A stretch of 64,000 nucleotides of DNA. It comes from an uncultured Desulfobacterales bacterium (lineage in GTDB: Bacteria; Desulfobacterota; Desulfobacteria; Desulfobacterales; JAHEIW01). Where the stretch lies: NCBI GenBank assembly GCA_947259495.1, contig CAMYLV010000020.1, positions 1 through 64,000 of the forward strand, read 5' to 3'. Within the stretch, counting starts at the first letter, position 1. Every line of letters begins with the position of its first letter. The notes under the pieces were generated by a model, which was given only the letters and a program-made list of their open reading frames with translations, had not been told where the DNA came from and ran no database searches. Positions 51,268 through 59,408 of this stretch are shown here, in pieces. The position numbers were made by a program, and so were the translations under genes.

Positions 51268-52026
51268 TTAATTTTGTTCTTCCGCCCGATAGCGGTTTAC
51301 TTTCAATTCCAGATTGTAAATAACAAAATACAGGGCCAGACCCAGCAGGCTCATAGCCAGGATACCGGCATACATTTGCGGGTATCGCAGCACCTGATAT
51401 GTTTCGATTACGATATAGTACCCCAATCCGTAGGTCGTCAAAGACTGCTCGGCAATAAACAAAACGGCAATTGCCGTCCCAACGGATACGCGCAGCGCGG
51501 TCAGCACTGCCGGTAAAGATGCCGGAAAGTAAACATACCGGAATAGTGCCCGCCGGCCGGCACCCAGCGATCGCACGGACAGAATCAATTCCGGATGCAG
51601 ATTGGCGGCTTCATCCCTGACGACAACCAGTATTTGGAAAAAAATAATCAGAGCGATCAGAAATATTTTCGATATGTCCGTGATGCCCATCAAAACATAG
51701 ATGACCGGCAAGAACACAATTTTAGGGATCGGATAGACAATGGCAATCAGCGGCGCAAAGATGCGATTTGCCCGGGGAATCTGCCCCAGGCCTAACCCGA
51801 TGGGCACAGCGGTGACGACTGCCAGCGCGATGGCAGCCAGAACGCGGCCGGCGCTTGCCAAAAAGTGTACCCCCAGTTCACCGAACAAAGAACCGGCAAA
51901 TATCGGCAACACCTGAAATGGAGAGGGCATGATGGGTTGATGGATCAACCAGGCCAGCGTCTGCCAGATTGCAAAAAACATCAACAGCCCGATGAGGGCG
52001 GCGCGCATATTTAACCGGTTGCTCAT
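51268..52026 (-). CDS. ABC importer permease, sulfonate/nitrate/thiamine-precursor type
   Basis: A 252-residue permease of the SsuC/TauC/ThiX group with about six helices and the EAA-like loop ELILSVRSLGAGRRALFRYV. Words FAPLIAIVYPIPKIVFLPVI and GLGYYIVIETYQVLRYPQMY are typical. Its start overlaps the ATPase stop by four bases, giving the order binding protein - ATPase - permease on the minus strand. The ligand cannot be deduced. Confidence 0.88.
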   Translation of the reverse strand: MSNRLNMRAALIGLLMFFAIWQTLAWLIHQPIMPSPFQVLPIFAGSLFGELGVHFLASAGRVLAAIALAVVTAVPIGLGLGQIPRANRIFAPLIAIVYPIPKIVFLPVIYVLMGITDISKIFLIALIIFFQILVVVRDEAANLHPELILSVRSLGAGRRALFRYVYFPASLPAVLTALRVSVGTAIAVLFIAEQSLTTYGLGYYIVIETYQVLRYPQMYAGILAMSLLGLALYFVIYNLELKVNRYRAEEQN

Positions 52027-52802
52027 GTCAGCGATCCCAGTAACTGACGAACATCTTCGCAGGTCTTCTGAAATTCATTCTGCCTGCGTCCGGCGGCAAA
52101 CCCGGCGCAGGCATTATCTATCATCCGGGCTTTTTGATGACAGCCTTTTTCCAACACCAAAATTTTTTTGCCCATAACCACTGCGACTTCGATATCGTGG
52201 GTAACGATAACATATGTTAAATCCGATGAATCGTGTAAATCGATGATGAACTTCTGCAGCTCTTCCCGGGTCGGGGCATCCAGGGCTGAAAAAGGTTCAT
52301 CCATCAGCAGTAAGTCCGGTTGCATGGCCAGGGTGCGCGCGATGGCCGTGCGTTGACGCTGGCCACGGGAGAGCTGCAGTGGATATTGATCACGCAGGCT
52401 TTCAATTCCCAATTTTGCGAGCCAGGCGTCCACCCGCTGATCGGCTTCATGAAAACTGATTTTTTCGTCGACCGGAGCGTGGCGGCCGTCAGAGCCGTAG
52501 AATCCCCAGATGGTCAGGCCCAGGCGGGCATTTTCTCTGACCGTTTGCCACGGCAACAAGCCGTGATCCTGCAGCACCAGTCCACTGCGTGGTCGGGGGC
52601 GGCTTACCGGTTTTTGATCGACGATAATGCTGCCGGACTGCGGGCGGCGCAAGCCGGCCAGTAGATACAAAAGGGTTGTTTTGCCGCAACCTGAAGGACC
52701 GATGATAGAAAGCGCTTCACCGCGGCCGATCTCAAGGCGATAGCCCTGAAAAATGGGTGGCTGCCCGCTGTAGGCAAAGGTTAGATCTTTAATGATTATC
52801 AT
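52023..52802 (-). CDS. ABC importer ATPase, sulfonate/nitrate type
   Basis: A 259-residue ATPase. Walker A GPSGCGKTT, Walker B LLLMDEPFSALDAPTREEL, switch His in YVIVTHDIEVA. The signature is LSRGQRQRTAIARTL rather than LSGGQ, a mild change. A 20-residue insertion (WGFYGSDGRHAPVDEKISFH) lies between the Q loop and the signature. It is preceded by the binding-protein gene (65 bases) and overlaps the permease gene. Confidence 0.88.
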   Translation of the reverse strand: MIIIKDLTFAYSGQPPIFQGYRLEIGRGEALSIIGPSGCGKTTLLYLLAGLRRPQSGSIIVDQKPVSRPRPRSGLVLQDHGLLPWQTVRENARLGLTIWGFYGSDGRHAPVDEKISFHEADQRVDAWLAKLGIESLRDQYPLQLSRGQRQRTAIARTLAMQPDLLLMDEPFSALDAPTREELQKFIIDLHDSSDLTYVIVTHDIEVAVVMGKKILVLEKGCHQKARMIDNACAGFAAGRRQNEFQKTCEDVRQLLGSLT

Positions 52803-52867
52803 GAGACTGTATTTATTATTTCCAAATTTTGCACGAGCTGGAGGCTTCCATAATTTTCATGCAAAAT

Positions 52868-53845
52868 TCAGGGCAGGTAATCGCTCGTGACGGAGTCCTT
52901 ATAGGGAATGGGTGCTTTTAAAAGCCCCTTGGACACCATCCAATTCATGACATCTGCCCATTGTTCGGCACTGGGAACCTCCCGCAGCGGGAAGGGCGGA
53001 ATGCGATAAGTTTGCTGAATGTTTTTCGGAACCCGGATCTTTTGAAGCAAAAGGCCCCGGTAGGGCTCCGGGTTCGTGTTGATATCCTGCGCGGCGTGAT
53101 TCCAGGCCTTTAAAAATTGACGCACAGCGTCGGCTTTGGTTTCTATGGCATCGAGATGGAAGCTCAACACACTGACACTGTACTGCGGGTGGGCGGAATC
53201 ATCGATCACCGAGCCGGCGCCGGCTTCAAGCGCGCTTTTGGCCAGCGGATCCGGCAGCGTGGCCGCCTTCAGCTGATGCTGTAACAGTAATTGATAACGT
53301 TCCGGTATAACCGGTACGGATTTTTTCGAAATTTGATCCGGGGTCAGGCCACCGGCAGCCAGCAAACGATCGGTCACGTATTCGATGATGGTGTTCTTAG
53401 AAATACCGATGGGGATGCCTTTCAGGTCGGCCGGGGCTGCCAGGTTGCTGCCGGGCGCTGCCAATATACGAAACAGAGGATAATGCGGATAGGCTTTGCG
53501 GGCCGATGAAATAATCTTTACCTGGATGCGCTCACGATTGAAATTGGCGGTGGAGGCCATTTCGTTGAGCATGCCGTCAATGACACTGGACTGCATGAGT
53601 TGATCTCTTTGCAGCCCGCTGCCCACCGGCACGGCTGTAGCCGTAACACCATAGCGATCAAAATAGCCCTGAGCTTCGGCCACGTAATAGGGAAATGTAT
53701 CTAAAATGGGCAAAAGGGCAATTTTGAGTGAATTCTTCGATCGGGCTTCTTGAGCGAACAGACCTATCGGAAAGCCTGCCATTATCATCAAAACCATCAG
53801 CAGGCCGCTGACAACTGCTATTTTAAATGGTGATTTTCGTTTCAT
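52868..53845 (-). CDS. ABC importer substrate-binding protein, NMT1/SsuA-like
   Basis: A periplasmic binding protein of about 325 residues. I start at Met 53845 (MKRKSPFKIAVVSG), which gives a normal signal peptide (cleavage near LFAQEA); an in-frame codon 51 bases upstream would add a non-signal leader. No clear Shine-Dalgarno precedes either. NMT1-type features: KIALLPILDTFPYYVAEAQG, LKGIPIGISKNTIIEYVTDR and a C-terminal domain ending SDYLP. The nearest relatives by eye are sulfonate, taurine and thiamine-precursor binders. First gene of its operon. Confidence 0.83.
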   Translation of the reverse strand: MKRKSPFKIAVVSGLLMVLMIMAGFPIGLFAQEARSKNSLKIALLPILDTFPYYVAEAQGYFDRYGVTATAVPVGSGLQRDQLMQSSVIDGMLNEMASTANFNRERIQVKIISSARKAYPHYPLFRILAAPGSNLAAPADLKGIPIGISKNTIIEYVTDRLLAAGGLTPDQISKKSVPVIPERYQLLLQHQLKAATLPDPLAKSALEAGAGSVIDDSAHPQYSVSVLSFHLDAIETKADAVRQFLKAWNHAAQDINTNPEPYRGLLLQKIRVPKNIQQTYRIPPFPLREVPSAEQWADVMNWMVSKGLLKAPIPYKDSVTSDYLP

Positions 53846-53974
53846 GATTATGTAGTTGAATAGCTTATAGATTTGCGGTTTGGCTTTAAATAGCAAATAA
53901 GAGGATAAGGTGTAAAGAAATTATAGGGTGGAACGATTTTCCGGTAAGCATTAAAAATTATTAAAAATAAAACA

Positions 53975-54050
53975 AAACTGGGTTTAAAACCACAGATTTT
54001 GTTCGACAACACAGTTGTCGGGCAAAATATGAAAGTTATAAACCCAGTTT
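53975..54050. repeat. Nested palindrome just after metF
   Basis: Outer arms AAACTGGGTTTA (53975-53986) and TAAACCCAGTTT (54039-54050) are perfect inverted repeats. Inside, ATTTTG (53996-54001) pairs with CAAAAT (54023-54028), and CGACAAC (54004-54010) with GTTGTCG (54014-54020). It ends two bases from the metF stop on the minus strand, so it may end or protect the metF operon transcript, or be a mobile palindrome. Confidence 0.7.
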
Positions 54051-54052
54051 AA

Positions 54053-54940
54053 TTATATAAGACCGGCAGCCTCCATGATATCCGGCACCTTTTCTTCCTT
54101 GCCGATGGCCATGATGTGCACACCGTCACACATCTTTTCTTCATGAATGCGTTTAATCATGCGGCCCGTAATTTCAATGCCTTTGGCCAGAGCCTGGCCT
54201 TTGGGTGCCGATGCCATCTCATCGATCAGATCCTGCGGGACGAAAACCCCGGCGATATTCTTGTTCATAAAACGGGCCATGGGAGCAGAGGTCAGCAAAA
54301 TGATGCCGGCCAGGATTTTTACATGGAACTGTCTGGCGTAATCCATGAATTCTTTGAACTTGTCCAGATCATAGACTGCCTGGGTCTGAATAAACTCCGC
54401 ACCGGCCTCGAGCTTTTTTTCAAATTTGATCAGTTGCGGTTCAAGCGGATCCGCCTCGGGCGTCACGATGGCACCGGCACAGAATGAAACCCCGCCATCC
54501 AGCTCGTTGCCGCCGAGATCTTTGCCCGTCTCCATTGTGCGAACCGTTTTCAACAGCTGGCTTGAGTCCATATCAAATACGCTTTTGGCCTCTTTGTGAT
54601 CCCCTAACATGACCGAATCACCAGTGAGGCAGAGAACATTTTGGATACCGCGCGAAGAGGCAAACAGAAGATCCGCCTGCAATGCCAGCCGGTTGCGATC
54701 CCGGCAGGTCATCTGCAGGATGACTTCCCCGCCCATTTCTTTGACCATCATCGCCCCGCCCAGCGACGGATAGCGCATCACCGAGCTTTGATGATCGGTG
54801 ACATTCATGGCATCGACTTTGTCTTTTAATAACTCAATATGGTGCTTGAATTTTTCAAGGTTCGTCCCTTTGGGAGGGGCGACCTCGCTGGTCACCACAA
54901 ATTTGCCGGATTCAAGGGCCTCTTTGAATTTCGTTGGCAT
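54053..54940 (-). CDS. metF: Methylenetetrahydrofolate reductase MetF
   Basis: A 295-residue FAD enzyme that reduces methylene-tetrahydrofolate to methyl-tetrahydrofolate in the Wood-Ljungdahl route and methionine synthesis. Key residues by analogy with E. coli MetF: Glu19 (VTSEVAPPKG), Asp108 (LCLTGDSV) and Gln187 (FIQTQAVYD). It is the short bacterial form without a regulatory domain. ATG with GAAGGGAAG upstream. Last gene of the operon; MetV lies 96 bases before it, and MetF-MetV pairs form the reductase core in acetogens. Confidence 0.94.
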   Translation of the reverse strand: MPTKFKEALESGKFVVTSEVAPPKGTNLEKFKHHIELLKDKVDAMNVTDHQSSVMRYPSLGGAMMVKEMGGEVILQMTCRDRNRLALQADLLFASSRGIQNVLCLTGDSVMLGDHKEAKSVFDMDSSQLLKTVRTMETGKDLGGNELDGGVSFCAGAIVTPEADPLEPQLIKFEKKLEAGAEFIQTQAVYDLDKFKEFMDYARQFHVKILAGIILLTSAPMARFMNKNIAGVFVPQDLIDEMASAPKGQALAKGIEITGRMIKRIHEEKMCDGVHIMAIGKEEKVPDIMEAAGLI

Positions 54941-55036
54941 CTCAAACTTCCCTTCTTTTATAGATCTTCAAAAATCCACGAAAACTTATTTGTATTTCTT
55001 ACCAATTAACGAATAACCCATAACCGGTAACTAAAT

Positions 55037-55690
55037 TCAAGCTTCGGGAAGCTTAAATTTACCGGGTTTGGGCTCACCCAGATGATTACGCGGTTTTTGA
55101 TATTTCCGCATGGAATCAATCCGTCCCAGCTCCATTAGGCGATTATAAATCAAGGTCCAGACACAGTCCTTGTTCACATCGATTTCGCATTTACCGTGAT
55201 TGGTGCCGCCGCAGGGTCCGTTGACCAGGCCTTTGTGACAGTTGGTCACCGGGCAGATGCCGCCGGTTTCCCCGATGATGCAGGTGCCACACTGGGTGCA
55301 GATCTCATCGAACAGTCCCACCGCTGTTTCTTTGCCGATAAACAGGGTATCCAGAGCAGGAATCACCATCCTGCTTAACTGCCGGGCAATGCTTTGAACG
55401 CCAAAGGCGCAGGTCATGATCAGCAGCGCATCGGCCTGATTGATCTGTTCGCCGAAATCACCCAGAAATTCGCGGGTTAAATTATCGCAGGCAACCGGAA
55501 CCACCGTTTGACCGGTGACCATCTTACCCTTCGTGGACAACTCTTCTTTCATCGCGCGTACTTCCGGATCACCACCGGTACGAGTGAGCGTCACACAGGT
55601 TCCGCAGCCAATGATGAAAATCCGGTTGAGCCCCTTCAAAAGGCGCTCGATTTCTTTTTCCGGTTTTTTTTGCGTTATGGATCGAATCAT
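55037..55690 (-). CDS. metV: MetV-type zinc/iron-sulfur partner of methylenetetrahydrofolate reductase
   Basis: A 217-residue protein of the MTHFR C-terminal-domain family (MetV). It has a Rossmann-like N-terminal part (RIFIIGCGTCVTLTRTGGDP) and a Cys-rich C-terminal part: CTQCGTCIIGETGGICPVTNC, then GLVNGPCGGTNHGKCEI (only partly quoted here; cysteines at spacing for one [4Fe-4S] and a zinc site). In acetogens MetV brings electrons to MetF from a larger complex. Its start overlaps the NuoF-like gene by four bases (ATGA), so the two products should be made together. Confidence 0.93.
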   Translation of the reverse strand: MIRSITQKKPEKEIERLLKGLNRIFIIGCGTCVTLTRTGGDPEVRAMKEELSTKGKMVTGQTVVPVACDNLTREFLGDFGEQINQADALLIMTCAFGVQSIARQLSRMVIPALDTLFIGKETAVGLFDEICTQCGTCIIGETGGICPVTNCHKGLVNGPCGGTNHGKCEIDVNKDCVWTLIYNRLMELGRIDSMRKYQKPRNHLGEPKPGKFKLPEA

Positions 55691-58600
55691 ATCGCATTCT
55701 CCTCTTTTTCAAGATCGCATCGGAGGCAGCGGATGGCTTCGCGGTAAGCCTCCTCTTCGCTAAATCCTTTTTCGACTTCTCTGAAATCCTTTATCCGGTC
55801 CCGGGCATCCTCAATCCCGACGCCCACCCTGGGTTTGTCTTCCATACTTTCTTCTTCCAGCGCCAGTTTTGTACCCGTATGCCTGGGGGATTTTTCATCC
55901 GGGATATACACGCGGCTTTTGTCACCGCCTAAGAATTTGTCGATGGCGATGGCTGCGCGTCTGCCGGATGAAATGGCGCGAATCACAAAAGTCGGGCCGG
56001 TGGTAAAGTCGCCACCGGCAAAAACACCCGGGATATTGGTGGCCAGCGTATTGGTGTCCACCACCAGTGCGCCCCAGAGTTCGCGCTCCAGCTGGCTGTC
56101 GGCCGATAGAAAAGACATGTCGGCGGCCTGGCCGATGGACACAATCACATTGTCGGCATCCACAAAGCGCGTATCTTCGAGATCACAGGTCGGATTGAAG
56201 CAGCCCTCGTCATCAAACACACAGACGCAGCGGGTGAACTCCACTCCGGTCACGTGCCCCTTTTCGTGGGTGATTTTGCTGGGCGACTGGTCGGCGTTAA
56301 TAATGATGCCCTCATCGATGGCCTCTTCAACATCCTGTTCCCAGGCCGGCATCTCGTCGCGGGGTTCCAGACAGAATATTTGCGCTTCCTGTGCACCGGC
56401 TCTTAAGGCGGTGCGGGCGACATCCACGGCCACATTGCCGCCGCCGATGATCACCGTTTTGCCGCTTAAAGGCACCTTTTTGCCCATGCGGACCTGGGTT
56501 AAAAAATCGAGACCGTAGTAAAGGCCCTCAAGGCCTTCTTCTTCACCGGGGATGCCGATTTGCTTGCTGGCCTGGGCCCCGGCGGCAATGAAGACGGCGC
56601 TAAAGCCCTCATCGAGCAGGTCGCTAAAGGTGTGTTTGGCGTCAATAGGTGAATTATAGCGGATATCTACCCCGCAGTTTTGGATATACTGGATCTCTTC
56701 TTCGATCACCTTGTGCGGCAGCCTGAACTCGGGAACCGCAATGCCGAGCATGCCGCCCGCCACGGGCTGGGCTTCGAAAACCGTGGTCTGATATCCCATT
56801 TTGGCCAGAAAATAGGCGCAGGTTAAGCCGGCCGGACCGGCGCCGACCACGGCGACTTTCTGGGGACGGGTTACTTCAAACGGCTCTCTTTGCGGGCCGA
56901 TGTTTTCAAAATACCAGTCTGAAGCGACGCGCTTAAGGGCCCGAATCGCAACCGGCTGGTCGAGCTCACCCCGGCGGCATTTAAATTCGCAGGGATGGAT
57001 ACAGATACGCCCGCAGACCGCCGGAAATGGATTGCGCTCCCGGATGATTTCAACGGACTTGGCGTAATCTCCTTCGGCGATGGCGGCCACATAGTTAGGC
57101 ACATCGATGCCTGCCGGGCAGGCATGCTGGCAGGCGGAGATGACCATCGAATCGCAAACCGCACCGGCACAGCGGTGTTCTTTGATGTGGTCTTCGAATT
57201 CTTTGAGAAAATATTTCAGGGTGGAAAGGGCCGGTTTGGAGCAGGCCTGTCCCAGGCCGCACAGGGAGGCCTCGGTCAGGGTCTCTCCCAGCTGGCGGAT
57301 GGTGTCGATATCTTCCATGCGGCCCTGGCCGCGGGTGATGCGCGTGAGAATTTCCAGCAACTGGGTGGTGCCCAGACGGCAGGGTGCGCATTTGCCGCAG
57401 GACTCTGACTGGGTGAAGCTCAAGAAAAAGCGGGCGATTTCAACCATGCAGTTGTTTTCGTCCATGACCACCATGCCGCCAGATCCCATGATGGCCCCGA
57501 TGCGCTGGACCGTATCGTAATCGATAGGCAGACTTAAAAACTGTGGGGGCACACAGCCGCCGGCGGGACCACCCATCTGAACCGCCTTAAACGCCCGGCC
57601 CTTGGGAATACCGCCGCCGATATCATAAATCACCTCTTTGACGGTGGAACCGATGGGCACTTCCACCAGTCCGGTGTTGTTGACCTTGCCGGCCAGAGAA
57701 AAGATTTTGGTGCCCTTGCTCTCGTCAGTACCCACCTGGCCGTACCATTCTGCTCCGTTTTTAATGATCAGCGCTACATTGGCCCAGGTTTCAACGTTAT
57801 TGATATTGGTGGGTTTGGCGTCGATACCCGCTTGAGCCGGAAACGGCGGTCTGGCACGGGGCATACCGCGCTTGCCCTCAATGGAGGCCATCAGGGCGGT
57901 TTCTTCACCGCACACAAACGCGCCGGCGCCCAGTCGCAGCGAGAGATCGAAGTTAAAGCCGGTGCCCAGGATATTTTCGCCCAGAAGTCCCAGTTCATTG
58001 GCCTGCTCGATTGCGATGTTTAGATGATCGATCGCTATCGGATACTCTTCACGCACATAAATGTAGCCGTACTCGCTGCCCATGGCATAGGCACCGATGA
58101 GCATACCTTCCACCACGGCGTGGGGGTCCCCTTCTAAAATGGCGCGATCCATGAATGCGCCGGGGTCGCCTTCGTCCGCGTTGCACACCGTATATTTGGG
58201 CCGGCCTTCAGCCTGGCGCGCGAATTTCCATTTGAGGCCGGTGGGAAATCCCGCGCCGCCGCGGCCTCTCAGCTTTGCCGTCTGAACCTCATCGATCACC
58301 TTTTCGGGTGACATTTTCGATAGCGCCTTGACCAGAGCCTGATAGCCGCCGGCGGCAATGTAATGTTCGATGCGGGTCGGATCGATGCGGCCGCAGTTGG
58401 CCAGAACCCGGCGTTCCTGCTTGGCGTAAAAAGGGATCTGGTTGCGGTAAAATACCGGTTGAAACGTTTTGGGCTCGTGATAGGCCAGACGGTCGATGAG
58501 CTGGCTGCGTTTCAAGGTCCGAGCGACGATTTCGACGGCATCATCCGGCTCCACTTCCTGGTATTGAACCCCCATGGGCTCAATGGCAATCACCGGCGCC

Positions 58601-58818
58601 TTGGCACAAAAGCCGTGACAGCCGGTTGCACGGATTTCCACCTGGCGCTCAAGCCTCTGGTTTGTGATCTCATCTTTTAAGGACTCCAGCACACCGGCGG
58701 CACCGTATGCCCGGCAGCCGGTCATACACACATGCACTTCGATGGTCCCTTCTTTTTTGCGGGACAATATCTTGCTGCGGAGCCACTCCAGCTTTCCAAT
58801 GGATGAAAGCTTCTCCAT
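55687..58818 (-). CDS. NuoF-GltD fusion: NADH-binding flavin iron-sulfur subunit joined to a second NAD(P)H:FAD module
   Basis: A 1043-residue multi-domain protein. Order: a thioredoxin-like [2Fe-2S] domain (Cys31, 35, 67, 71), a NuoF/HydB FMN- and NADH-binding core (RGRGGAGFPTGLKWKF at 184-199; GAGAFVCGEETALMAS near 297-312), a C-terminal [4Fe-4S] site (Cys474/477/480/520), then from about 560 a GltD-like part with Cys563/567 and Cys602/606/610/614 for two clusters and an FAD motif VVGAGPAGLTCAYF near 657, a second Rossmann fold (VIIGGGNVAVDVARTALRAG) and a closing CLRC. It could exchange electrons between NAD(H), NADP(H) and clusters. It lies between nuoE and metV. Confidence 0.92.
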   Translation of the reverse strand: MEKLSSIGKLEWLRSKILSRKKEGTIEVHVCMTGCRAYGAAGVLESLKDEITNQRLERQVEIRATGCHGFCAKAPVIAIEPMGVQYQEVEPDDAVEIVARTLKRSQLIDRLAYHEPKTFQPVFYRNQIPFYAKQERRVLANCGRIDPTRIEHYIAAGGYQALVKALSKMSPEKVIDEVQTAKLRGRGGAGFPTGLKWKFARQAEGRPKYTVCNADEGDPGAFMDRAILEGDPHAVVEGMLIGAYAMGSEYGYIYVREEYPIAIDHLNIAIEQANELGLLGENILGTGFNFDLSLRLGAGAFVCGEETALMASIEGKRGMPRARPPFPAQAGIDAKPTNINNVETWANVALIIKNGAEWYGQVGTDESKGTKIFSLAGKVNNTGLVEVPIGSTVKEVIYDIGGGIPKGRAFKAVQMGGPAGGCVPPQFLSLPIDYDTVQRIGAIMGSGGMVVMDENNCMVEIARFFLSFTQSESCGKCAPCRLGTTQLLEILTRITRGQGRMEDIDTIRQLGETLTEASLCGLGQACSKPALSTLKYFLKEFEDHIKEHRCAGAVCDSMVISACQHACPAGIDVPNYVAAIAEGDYAKSVEIIRERNPFPAVCGRICIHPCEFKCRRGELDQPVAIRALKRVASDWYFENIGPQREPFEVTRPQKVAVVGAGPAGLTCAYFLAKMGYQTTVFEAQPVAGGMLGIAVPEFRLPHKVIEEEIQYIQNCGVDIRYNSPIDAKHTFSDLLDEGFSAVFIAAGAQASKQIGIPGEEEGLEGLYYGLDFLTQVRMGKKVPLSGKTVIIGGGNVAVDVARTALRAGAQEAQIFCLEPRDEMPAWEQDVEEAIDEGIIINADQSPSKITHEKGHVTGVEFTRCVCVFDDEGCFNPTCDLEDTRFVDADNVIVSIGQAADMSFLSADSQLERELWGALVVDTNTLATNIPGVFAGGDFTTGPTFVIRAISSGRRAAIAIDKFLGGDKSRVYIPDEKSPRHTGTKLALEEESMEDKPRVGVGIEDARDRIKDFREVEKGFSEEEAYREAIRCLRCDLEKEENAI

Positions 58819-58833
58819 ATAGTACTTTCTCCC

Positions 58834-59313
58834 TTATTTTTTTTGATACTCTCCCAGAACGCTGCTGACTTTGGTCGGGGAAAGCTTGCCGAAATAATCC
58901 CGATTGATCATCATGGTGGGTGCCAGAAAACAGGCCCCGAGACAGGCAACCGTTTCGAGGGTAAATTGATAGTCGGAACTGGTTTCACCCTCTTTTAAAT
59001 TCAGTTCTTTTTGCATCAAGCGCAGAACGCTGCGGCCGCCCTTGACGTGGCAGGCCGTACCGCGGCAGACCCTCAGAACATATTTGCCTTTGGGCTTCAG
59101 GGCAAACCCGGCATAAAACGTAATAACACCTTGAACCTCTGAGGGGTACAAATTCATGGCCTCGGCAATCAGCTCAATCGATTCGGGCGGAATATATCCG
59201 GTATGTTCCTGCACTTCCTGCAACAGGGGGATGAGCCCCCATTTGACGCCTTTATGCTTTTCTATAATTTCGTGAATCCGGTCCCAATCAATCTCTGGTG
59301 GTTTCATATTCAT
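58834..59313 (-). CDS. nuoE: NuoE-like [2Fe-2S] subunit
   Basis: A 159-residue thioredoxin-fold subunit with Cys83, Cys88, Cys124 and Cys128 (VCRGTAC and CLGAC) binding one [2Fe-2S]. Typical words YPSEVQGVITFYAGF and PTMMINRDYFGKLSP. It usually sits beside NuoF in NADH-linked hydrogenases, formate dehydrogenases and complex I. It ends 15 bases before the NuoF-GltD gene and follows the molybdopterin subunit gene after 95 bases. Confidence 0.94.
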   Translation of the reverse strand: MNMKPPEIDWDRIHEIIEKHKGVKWGLIPLLQEVQEHTGYIPPESIELIAEAMNLYPSEVQGVITFYAGFALKPKGKYVLRVCRGTACHVKGGRSVLRLMQKELNLKEGETSSDYQFTLETVACLGACFLAPTMMINRDYFGKLSPTKVSSVLGEYQKK

Positions 59314-59408
59314 TGCCCCGGTGTTTTGTATTTGGTTTTTAGTATTTGGTGTTTATTGGATTGTGGCGGCTTACCAAACACCAAACACGAATTAACAAAA
59401 TACATATT

